Below, one piece after another: positions 32,214-38,585 of a DNA stretch of 64,000 nucleotides. Positions within the stretch are counted from its first letter, which is position 1. Every line of letters begins with the position of its first letter. Below the pieces are notes generated by a model. The model saw only the letters and a program-made list of their open reading frames with translations, ran no database searches and was not told the DNA's origin. The stretch comes from Paraburkholderia kururiensis (GTDB taxonomy: Bacteria; Pseudomonadota; Gammaproteobacteria; Burkholderiales; Burkholderiaceae), in NCBI RefSeq assembly GCF_034424375.1, contig NZ_CP139965.1, forward strand, positions 6,448,001 through 6,512,000, read 5' to 3'. The position numbers and the translations under genes are program-made.

Positions 32214-32227
32214 ACGCATCGCGTATA
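32211..32227. promoter_or_regulatory. Palindrome TATACGC-ATC-GCGTATA overlapping the -10 box
   Basis: A perfect inverted repeat with 7-bp arms and a 3-nt centre covering the end of the -10 element and the start-site region of the carbamoyltransferase promoter. A repressor bound here would block transcription. Confidence 0.55.
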
Positions 32228-32261
32228 GATTTCCCCTACCGACCAACCGCACGGTGCCACC

Positions 32262-33554
32262 ATGAGCGTCCCCCAACAAGCCTTCCTTCGCGACGCCATG
32301 CGGCGTCTGAACATGACCCGCGACTCCTTCGCGAGCCGCATCGGTGTGTCCCGCAGGGCGCTGGACACGTGGCTTCTGCCCGACGACTCGCAGGAGTCGC
32401 GCGGCATGCCTGAAATCGTGGAGCGCTTCGTTTCGGAGATCGTGGTCAACGCCGAGCCGGGCGATGGCCATACGCAAAGCGTAGATTCGCAGTCGCTTGC
32501 CAGCCAGATGTTGTTCGAAGGCAAGCCGCAACTGCTTTCCGTCGATCAGTTCTCGCGCGACGCCGTGGAAGCGCTCTTTCGCGTAGCCGACATCATGCAG
32601 CCCATCGCCCAGCGCCGGAAAATCTCGCGCGTGCTGGAAGGCGCCGTGTTGGGCAACCTGTTCTTCGAGGCCAGCACGCGCACGCGCGTGAGCTTCGGCG
32701 CGGCGTTCTGCCGGCTGGGCGGATCGGTATGCGACACGACGGGCTTCACGTTCTCGTCGATGGCGAAAGGCGAATCCATCTACGACACGAGCCGCGTGAT
32801 GAGCGGCTACGTCGACGCGATGGTAATTCGGCATCCTGAACAAGGCTCCGTGGCTGAATTCGCGCGCGCCACGAACATTCCCGTCATCAACGGCGGCGAC
32901 GGTCCCGGCGAGCATCCGAGCCAGGCCCTGCTCGACCTCTACACCATCCAGCGCGAGTTTTCGCGCCTCGGCAAGATCGTGGACGGCGCCCACATCGCGC
33001 TGGTGGGCGACCTCAAATACGGCCGCACGGTGCATTCGCTCGTGAAGCTGCTCGCGTTGTATCGCGGCATCAAGTTCACGCTGATCTCGCCGCCCACGCT
33101 GGAAATGCCGAGCTACATCATCGAGCAGATCTCGCGCAACGACCACATGGTCGAACAAACTCACGCGCTTGCGGACGGCCTGCGCGGGGCCGACGTCGTG
33201 TACGCCACGCGCATCCAGAAAGAACGCTTCGCGGACGAATCGTTCGAAGGCTACACGCCCGAATTCCAGATCAACCAGGCGCTGGTCGATTCCGTGTGCG
33301 GCCCGGACACGCTGATCATGCACCCGCTGCCGCGCGACAGCCGACCCGGCGCCAACGATCTTTCAACGGACCTCAACCACGACTCGCGCCTCGCCATCTT
33401 CCGGCAGACCGACAACGGCATTCCGGTGCGCATGGCGATCTTCGCGGTGCTGCTTGGTGTGGAGAAACTGGTCCAGCATTCGATGCGCGATGCGACGTGG
33501 AAGCGGCCCGCGTGGCTCGGGCCCGACGACGCCATCTTCCACGGCATCGACTGA
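32262..33554 (+). CDS. pyrB: Aspartate carbamoyltransferase with N-terminal HTH-like domain
   Basis: 430 aa against about 310 for a bare catalytic chain. Residues ~90-400 are the transcarbamoylase: carbamoyl-phosphate loop STRTR (138-142), the MAKGES loop (K169), GEHPSQALLDLYT and HPLPR. It condenses carbamoyl phosphate with aspartate to start pyrimidine synthesis. Residues ~8-40 (LRDAMRRLNMTRDSFASRIG, SRRALDTWLLP) look like an XRE/Cro-type helix-turn-helix. No pyrimidine operon genes adjoin; it may be a second, specialised copy. Ends 43 bp before the convergent DUF4148 gene. Confidence 0.88.
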   Translation: MSVPQQAFLRDAMRRLNMTRDSFASRIGVSRRALDTWLLPDDSQESRGMPEIVERFVSEIVVNAEPGDGHTQSVDSQSLASQMLFEGKPQLLSVDQFSRDAVEALFRVADIMQPIAQRRKISRVLEGAVLGNLFFEASTRTRVSFGAAFCRLGGSVCDTTGFTFSSMAKGESIYDTSRVMSGYVDAMVIRHPEQGSVAEFARATNIPVINGGDGPGEHPSQALLDLYTIQREFSRLGKIVDGAHIALVGDLKYGRTVHSLVKLLALYRGIKFTLISPPTLEMPSYIIEQISRNDHMVEQTHALADGLRGADVVYATRIQKERFADESFEGYTPEFQINQALVDSVCGPDTLIMHPLPRDSRPGANDLSTDLNHDSRLAIFRQTDNGIPVRMAIFAVLLGVEKLVQHSMRDATWKRPAWLGPDDAIFHGID

Positions 33555-33566
33555 CACCTGGCTTAG

Positions 33567-33590
33567 GCGGGGCGCTTCGATGCGCCCCGC
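33567..33590. terminator. Bidirectional terminator hairpin
   Basis: GCGGGGCGC/GCGCCCCGC, a perfect 9-bp stem with a TTCGAT loop, placed between the convergent carbamoyltransferase stop (33554) and DUF4148 stop (33598). Confidence 0.55.
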
Positions 33591-33597
33591 TCGCTGC

Positions 33598-33912
33598 TTA
33601 GTGATGCAGGAAGATCGGAGCCGAGTACGGCGACACTTGCCGCTCAGCAGGCTGACCCGATTGCGACGAGCCCGCCACCGTGCCGCCATAAGCCTGCGCG
33701 TCACCGTTCTGCGCGGCTACACGTGCCTGAGCGGCCTGCAGTTGCGACGGATAGTCGGTACGGTCGCCGGAAGGGTTGTAGCCGGCCTTTTCCAGTTGCA
33801 CCAGTTCGGCGCGAACCTGCGCACGCGTCACAGGCGCATTCGATTGCGCGAACGAAGCCACCGGCGCGGCGATAGCAAGGGCGATTACTACAGACTTGAC
33901 GAGCGATTTCAT
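33598..33912 (-). CDS. DUF4148 small secreted protein (tandem copy A)
   Basis: 104 aa with a Sec signal peptide (MKSLVKSVVIALAIAAPVAS, cleaved after FAQ). DUF4148 core TRAQVRAELVQLEKAGYNP, then a Gln/Ala-rich stretch and a short C-terminal tail. Nearly identical in design to the next gene upstream (34220-34534), including its 5' region, so the two arose by tandem duplication. Periplasmic; role unknown. GGAGGT precedes the ATG (reads AGGAGGTTCATC on the minus strand). Confidence 0.9.
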   Translation of the reverse strand: MKSLVKSVVIALAIAAPVASFAQSNAPVTRAQVRAELVQLEKAGYNPSGDRTDYPSQLQAAQARVAAQNGDAQAYGGTVAGSSQSGQPAERQVSPYSAPIFLHH

Positions 33913-34105
33913 GATGAACCTCCTAAGTTTGTTGTCCGGCAAGCTCCAGACCGTTCGTTGTTTGTCTGAAGCTGTTAGATAGCAGTGTAGGAGTTGAGCC
34001 ATCGCAGTTAAACGGGCCTTCGCTGAAATCACTATTTTGCGTGGCGAGATAATCGCGTCGCGCAAAATAGCCTGCAAACGAGCCCCCAAACGAGCCCTCA
34101 AACGG

Positions 34106-34141
34106 AAAAGCCCGTCCCTCCCGATAACCGGGAGTGACGGG
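34106..34141 (-). terminator. Rho-independent terminator downstream of DUF4148 copy B
   Basis: Arms CCCGTCCCTCCCG and CGGGAGTGACGGG pair at 12 of 13 positions around a short loop; on the minus strand the hairpin is followed by GCTTTT. Confidence 0.6.
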
Positions 34142-34182
34142 CCTGATCCTTCAGCCTGCGCCTTCCAATACCGCACAAACAC

Positions 34183-34213
34183 AAGCGCCGGCCGATTCAT
34201 CCGGCCGGCGCTT
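34183..34213 (-). terminator. Perfect 12-bp hairpin right after DUF4148 copy B stop
   Basis: AAGCGCCGGCCG/CGGCCGGCGCTT with a 7-nt loop, starting 7 bp past the minus-strand stop; TGTGTTTGTG follows on that strand. Together with 34106-34141 it forms a tandem terminator. Confidence 0.6.
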
Positions 34214-34219
34214 CGTGCA

Positions 34220-34534
34220 TCAATGACGCACGAAGATCGGCGCCGAGTACGACGACACTTGCATGTCGGTGGCCTGGCCCGATTGCGACGAACCCGTCAC
34301 CGTGCCGCCATAACCCTGCGCATCGGCGTTCTGCGCGGCCACGCGCGCTCGCGCTGCCTGCAGCCGTGCCGGATAGTCGACGCGGTCCGAAACCGGGTTG
34401 TAGCCGGCCTTCTCCAGTTGCACCAGTTCCGCGCGAAGTTGAGCGCGCGTGACGGGCGCATTCGATTGCGCGAACGAAGCCACGGGAGCGGCGACAGCAA
34501 GGGCGATAACCACGGACTTGATGAGCGATTTCAT
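34220..34534 (-). CDS. DUF4148 small secreted protein (tandem copy B)
   Basis: 104 aa, signal peptide MKSLIKSVVIALAVAAPVAS, core TRAQLRAELVQLEKAGYNP, ending SAPIFVRH. It differs from copy A at only a modest number of positions, mostly in the C-terminal half (e.g. VSDRVDYPARLQAARAR against SGDRTDYPSQLQAAQAR). The shared upstream block (GATGAACCTCC, TGTTTGTCTGAAGCTGTT, CAGTGTAGGAGTTG) indicates duplication of promoter and gene together. Confidence 0.9.
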   Translation of the reverse strand: MKSLIKSVVIALAVAAPVASFAQSNAPVTRAQLRAELVQLEKAGYNPVSDRVDYPARLQAARARVAAQNADAQGYGGTVTGSSQSGQATDMQVSSYSAPIFVRH

Positions 34535-34690
34535 GATGAACCTCCAAAGTTTGTTTATCAGGTAAGCCGCAGACCGTGTTTGTCTGAAGCTGTTGGATGC
34601 CAGTGTAGGAGTTGCGCGGTCCGCGTTAAACGGGCCGCGCCTGAAATCACTGTTTTTGCGATCGATACAATCGGCGCCTTCGCGCTACGG

Positions 34691-35227
34691 TCAGGCAACG
34701 GCCGGAAAATCGATGACCGTGTCGTTCACGCGGTTCACGAGGTTCGTGAACGTGATCGACGCAATCGCGAGATTGATCTCGATCACCTGGCGTTCCGTGT
34801 AGCCGGCGGCGCGAATCGCTTCCACCGCTTCGGCGGGTACCGTGCCGCGCGTGCCCACCAGCGTGCGCACATATGTCACGAGCGCGTCGCGCTTCGCGTC
34901 GCCGGTCGCTGCACCCGAACGCGCCTGCTTCGTCTGTTCGGCCGACAATCCCGCGAGCTTGCCCATCAGCGTGTGTGCAGCCACACAGTAATCACAGCCC
35001 GCGTATTCGCTCACCACGAGCTTGATGACTTCGATATCGGACTTGCCGAGCGTGCTCGCGGCCACCGCGGCATCGAACGCGAGCGCTGCGGAAAGCGCTT
35101 CCGGGCTGTGCGAACCGACGGTGACGTAGGCATTCGGTACCTTGCCCACAGCCTTCTTGATCTTCGCGAAGACTTCGGCGGCGGCGCCGGTGGCGGCTTC
35201 GGGACGGATGCTGGTGAGACGGGTCAT
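34691..35227 (-). CDS. AhpD-like carboxymuconolactone decarboxylase family protein
   Basis: 178-aa all-helical protein of the AhpD/CMD family. The redox motif is EYAGCDYCVAAHTLMGK, with CxxC and a histidine three residues on, the alkylhydroperoxidase-like active site. Length and motif fit peroxidase-related enzymes rather than true decarboxylases. It is divergent from an AraC regulator with a palindrome between them, which suggests control by that regulator, perhaps in response to an oxidant or electrophile. Confidence 0.9.
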   Translation of the reverse strand: MTRLTSIRPEAATGAAAEVFAKIKKAVGKVPNAYVTVGSHSPEALSAALAFDAAVAASTLGKSDIEVIKLVVSEYAGCDYCVAAHTLMGKLAGLSAEQTKQARSGAATGDAKRDALVTYVRTLVGTRGTVPAEAVEAIRAAGYTERQVIEINLAIASITFTNLVNRVNDTVIDFPAVA

Positions 35228-35252
35228 GATGTGCTCCTGAGTTGAGGGGGTG

Positions 35253-35269
35253 TGCCATGTCGTATGGCA
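35253..35269. promoter_or_regulatory. Palindrome TGCCAT-N5-ATGGCA in AhpD/AraC divergent promoter
   Basis: Exact 6-bp inverted arms separated by GTCGT, located 26 bp from the AhpD-like start. Candidate binding site for the adjacent AraC regulator or another dimeric repressor. Confidence 0.45.
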
Positions 35270-35343
35270 TGGACGTCAGTGTAGGTGCACATGGCGAGCC
35301 GTTTAATGCCACAATGGCGCACATTCATGCCCAAACGTCTCAC

Positions 35344-36330
35344 ATGGAACTACTCGACCGACTCCTCTCGCTGATGCCCGTCGCAGGACGGCTCGACGTG
35401 CGTTGCCACTTCGGCTCGCCGTGGCGGCTCGACGAGCCGCGCGCCGGCGAGTGGGAAATTCGCTACCACGTGCTGGTGCGCGGCGAAGCCATCGTCGAAA
35501 TACCGGGCGCCGGGCGCGGCCGATCCGCATGGCGCATGAAGGCCGGCGACATCGTGCTGTTCCCATCCGGCAGCGCGCATGTCGTGCACGACGGCAGCGG
35601 CAAGCGGCCGCGCGCCGCGCGTGAAAAGCACGTCGATGGACTCACCATCGCGACCAACGCCAGCACGCGCGACGGCGCCGACCTCCTCTGCGGACGCTTC
35701 GTGTTGCCTGTCGTGCCGCAGCAGCTGCTACGCGACCATCTGCCGGAGCGCCTCGTGGTCAGCAGCGTGACTGAGACGATCGAGCAAGAAAAGCCCGACG
35801 AGCGCGATGCCGCCTTCGCGGCCAGCCGTCTCGCGCGACTCATCGAACTCATGCGGGAAGAAGCATTCGAACAGCGCCCAGGCTACGCAACGATCGTGAA
35901 TCAGCTTTCCGGCGCGCTATTCGCGTTGACGCTGCGCTGCGCGAGCGAATCTGCCGACGCGCCGCGCGGCCTGCTCGCGCTCGCGCAGCGTCCGCGTCTG
36001 CAACCGGCCATCGCCGCGATGTTCGACGAGCCCGCGCAACCGTGGACCCTGCCCGCCCTCGCCGCGCGCTGCCACATGTCGCGTGCAACGTTCGTGCGCC
36101 ACTTCGAAGAAGCGCTGGGTCGCTCGCCTGCCGAGGTGCTGACCGAAATCCGCATGACGCTCGCAGGCCGCAAGCTCGCGCAAACGCAGCTTCCGGTGGC
36201 GGAGATCGGCGAAGCGGTGGGCTATCAATCCGACGCCGCGTTCCAGCGCGTATTCAAGCGCTACGTTGGCGTGACGCCCGCGCAATGGCGCACGCAGGCG
36301 AAACGCGAAGCAGTGAACGAGAGAGCGTAG
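35344..36330 (+). CDS. AraC family regulator with cupin N-terminal domain
   Basis: 328 aa from ATG 35344 (MELLDRLLSLMPVAGRLDVR); an in-frame ATG at 35314 is also possible and neither has a clear ribosome site. Residues ~1-170 form a cupin_6-type ligand domain (VRGEAIVEIPG, AGDIVLFPSGSAHVVHD). The C-terminal double HTH has ALAARCHMSRATFVRHFEEA and IGEAVGYQSDAAFQRVFKRY. This subfamily often sits beside and regulates a small oxidoreductase or AhpD-like gene, as here. Confidence 0.9.
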   Translation: MELLDRLLSLMPVAGRLDVRCHFGSPWRLDEPRAGEWEIRYHVLVRGEAIVEIPGAGRGRSAWRMKAGDIVLFPSGSAHVVHDGSGKRPRAAREKHVDGLTIATNASTRDGADLLCGRFVLPVVPQQLLRDHLPERLVVSSVTETIEQEKPDERDAAFAASRLARLIELMREEAFEQRPGYATIVNQLSGALFALTLRCASESADAPRGLLALAQRPRLQPAIAAMFDEPAQPWTLPALAARCHMSRATFVRHFEEALGRSPAEVLTEIRMTLAGRKLAQTQLPVAEIGEAVGYQSDAAFQRVFKRYVGVTPAQWRTQAKREAVNERA

Positions 36331-36341
36331 AGACAAATCGC

Positions 36342-36359
36342 ACGTTGCCCGTGCAACGT
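36342..36359. promoter_or_regulatory. Inverted repeat ACGTTGC-N4-GCAACGT
   Basis: Exact 7-bp arms separated by CCGT, just after the AraC stop. Shares the CAACGT half-site with the cluster at 36515-36548. Confidence 0.4.
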
Positions 36360-36514
36360 CGCTCATTCACCGCTCATTCGCCGCTCACTCAGCTCCGCGA
36401 CGTTTTCTGTCCATCACGCCAGCATGCCGCCATCTGCGTGACAGCCTCGCGCCACACCGCCGTCATGTCGAAAAAAAGCCGCTGCATCCGCTTTACTTTC
36501 GCGCGCGATCCGTG

Positions 36515-36548
36515 CAACGTCCGACGTTGACGCGCGGGCACGCAACGT
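36515..36548. promoter_or_regulatory. CAACGT cluster including CAACGTCCGACGTTG
   Basis: A 6-3-6 palindrome at 36515-36529 followed by a third CAACGT at 36543-36548, about 215 bp before paoA. Repetition of the same half-site suggests an operator. Confidence 0.4.
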
Positions 36549-36762
36549 CTGCGCGGCACTGAAATTGCTGCATCGGAACGTGCTGCGAAGCGGCTATCAC
36601 GCTGTAAAAGTAGCCGCAGAAACAGCGGTGAAAGCGGCCATGAAGGCGGCTGGCATCATCCGATGCACGTGCCTGCGTCACCCCGTTCGCGGTGAAACGC
36701 AATGCGAGCGGCGTGCGCGGCGCGCCCTCTGCGTCCATCTTTCATGGAGCGAGCAGAACGTC

Positions 36763-37536
36763 ATGTCAAGCGATCGATCCATCACGACACCCGGCGAGAC
36801 CGACACGCCTGAGCACGAGGCGACGGCATCGACTCATCGGCCCGACGCCTCCGGTCTGCCCAGCCCGCCACCCAGCACTGCCCGACGCCGCTTTCTGCAA
36901 TCGGCAGCGGCGGCCGCAACGATAGGCGCCGCACCGGCGCTCCGTGCGCAGGCGCCTCAGGCGGCGGCGCCCTCCACCGTGCCGCCGTCGACGTCGCCCA
37001 CGCCGCCGCGCGCAGCCGTCCCGCCGCAACCTGTGCGGCTCGACATCAACGGCCGCGAGTACACGCTGCAACTCGAACCGCGCGTCACGCTGCTCGATGC
37101 GCTGCGCGAATACGCCGGACTCATGGGCACCAAGAAAGGCTGCGATCGCGGTCAATGCGGCGCATGCACGGTGCTCGCCAACGGACGCCGCATCAACGCG
37201 TGTCTCACGCTCGCCGTCATGCACGATGGCGAACGCATCACCACTGTCGAAGGCCTCGCGAACAACGGCGTGCTGAGCCCCATGCAACAGGCGTTCATCG
37301 AACACGACGCGTTTCAGTGCGGCTACTGCACGCCGGGCCAACTGTGCTCGGCCACGGCGTTGCTAAGCGAATTCTCGGCAGGCACCGCGAGCGCCGTGAC
37401 CGACGACGTACGCGCGCGTCCCACGCAACTTTCGGACGACGAGATCCGCGAACGCATGAGCGGCAACCTGTGCCGCTGCGGCGCGTATCCGAACATCGTG
37501 GCCGCCGTGCGCGCTGTGCATACGGCCAGGACGTAA
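36763..37536 (+). CDS. paoA: Aldehyde oxidoreductase 2Fe-2S subunit PaoA
   Basis: 257 aa from ATG 36763. A Tat signal is at residues 41-60 (ARRRFLQSAAAAATIGAAPA) followed by an Ala/Pro linker. Two [2Fe-2S] clusters are bound by C127, C132, C135, C147 and by C186, C189, C237, C239. This is the xanthine-oxidase-family iron-sulfur subunit of the periplasmic PaoABC (YagTSR) aldehyde oxidoreductase, which oxidises aromatic aldehydes. The Tat signal here would export the whole folded complex. First gene of the operon. Confidence 0.93.
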   Translation: MSSDRSITTPGETDTPEHEATASTHRPDASGLPSPPPSTARRRFLQSAAAAATIGAAPALRAQAPQAAAPSTVPPSTSPTPPRAAVPPQPVRLDINGREYTLQLEPRVTLLDALREYAGLMGTKKGCDRGQCGACTVLANGRRINACLTLAVMHDGERITTVEGLANNGVLSPMQQAFIEHDAFQCGYCTPGQLCSATALLSEFSAGTASAVTDDVRARPTQLSDDEIRERMSGNLCRCGAYPNIVAAVRAVHTART

Positions 37537-37583
37537 CTCACGCACCGATCCACGCAACAGACAACCGACAGGAGCGAGCCCAC

Positions 37584-38585
37584 ATGGAAGCGATCTCCTA
37601 TGAACGCGCAACCGACGTCGCGAGCGCCGTGCGTGCCGCGCAGCAGCCGGGCGCGGTGTTCATCGGCGGCGGCACGAATCTGCTGGACCTCATGAAGGGC
37701 GGCGTAGCGCATCCCGTCAAGCTCATCGACATCACGCGCATCGGCGGGCTCGATTCAGTCGATACGCGGCCGGGCGGCGGCCTGCGCATCGGCGCGCTCG
37801 TGCGCAACAGCGACGCCGCGAACCATGCGCTCGTTCGCACGCGTTATCCGCTGCTCTCGCAGGCGCTGCTCGCCGGTGCATCGGCACAGTTGCGCAACAT
37901 GGCCACGGTGGGCGGCAATCTCATGCAGCGCACGCGCTGCCCGTACTTCTACGATCCCGCGTTCGCCCAGTGCAACAAGCGCAACCCCGGCAGCGGCTGC
38001 GCGGCGATGGGCGGCCACAACCGCATGCACGCCATACTCGGTGCGAGCCCGCAATGCGTGGCCGTGAATCCGTCGGACATGAGCGTGGCGCTCGCGGCGC
38101 TCGATGCCGTCGTGCTCGTGAGCGGTCCGAGCGGCGAGCGGCAGATACCGTTCGCCTCGTTTCATCGTCTGCCGGGCGACCGTCCCGATCTCGATACCAC
38201 GCTCGACCCCGGCGAACTCATCACCGCCGTCGATCTGCCGCCGCCGCGCTTTGCCGATCACGCGTACTACCTCAAGGTACGCGACCGCGCGAGCTACGCG
38301 TTCGCGCTCGTTTCGGTCGCGGCTGCGTTGCAGATGGACGGCCCCACCGTGAAGGAAGCGCGCATCGCGCTGGGCGGTGTGGCGCACAAGCCGCTGCGCG
38401 CCACGGCAGCAGAGCAGCGGCTCGCGGGCCAGCGCCTCACCGATGCCACGTTGCGCGACGCCGCTGCCCTCGCCCTGCGCGACGCCCAGCCGCTCGAGGG
38501 CAACGCCTTCAAGGTGCCGCTCGCACAACGCGCCATCGTGCGCTGCGTGAAGCGCGCCGCAGGACAGATCGGAGACTTCGCATGA
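37584..38585 (+). CDS. paoB: Aldehyde oxidoreductase FAD-binding subunit PaoB
   Basis: 333 aa from ATG 37584, AGGAG upstream. FAD-binding signatures are FIGGGTNLLDLMKGG and ATVGGNLMQRT. Four cysteines (C119, C130, C139, C158) in the segment after ATVGGNL correspond to the extra [4Fe-4S] cluster that distinguishes PaoB from ordinary xanthine dehydrogenase FAD subunits. It passes electrons from the PaoA clusters to an acceptor. The stop overlaps the start of paoC as ATGA. Confidence 0.93.
   Translation: MEAISYERATDVASAVRAAQQPGAVFIGGGTNLLDLMKGGVAHPVKLIDITRIGGLDSVDTRPGGGLRIGALVRNSDAANHALVRTRYPLLSQALLAGASAQLRNMATVGGNLMQRTRCPYFYDPAFAQCNKRNPGSGCAAMGGHNRMHAILGASPQCVAVNPSDMSVALAALDAVVLVSGPSGERQIPFASFHRLPGDRPDLDTTLDPGELITAVDLPPPRFADHAYYLKVRDRASYAFALVSVAAALQMDGPTVKEARIALGGVAHKPLRATAAEQRLAGQRLTDATLRDAAALALRDAQPLEGNAFKVPLAQRAIVRCVKRAAGQIGDFA

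Larger units (their letters stand above)
31828..32261. other. Divergent control region with two perfect inverted repeats
   Basis: 434 bp between the minus-strand DapA-family gene and the plus-strand carbamoyltransferase. It contains an inverted repeat at 31942-31969 and a promoter with an overlapping palindrome at 32186-32227, annotated separately. No gene is seen. Confidence 0.6.
36331..36762. other. Control region ahead of paoABC with clustered CAACGT motifs
   Basis: 432 bp between the AraC gene and paoA. It contains three 11-bp direct repeats (CGCTCATTCAC type, 36360-36392) and five CAACGT/ACGTTG hexamers in two clusters. No credible gene; the open frame starting at 36565 is an upstream extension of paoA. 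Confidence 0.5.

Noticed and set aside
34037..35245. 402-codon plus-strand frame across DUF4148 copy B and the AhpD-like gene
   Set aside because: Antisense shadow; both minus-strand proteins have clear family motifs and start signals.
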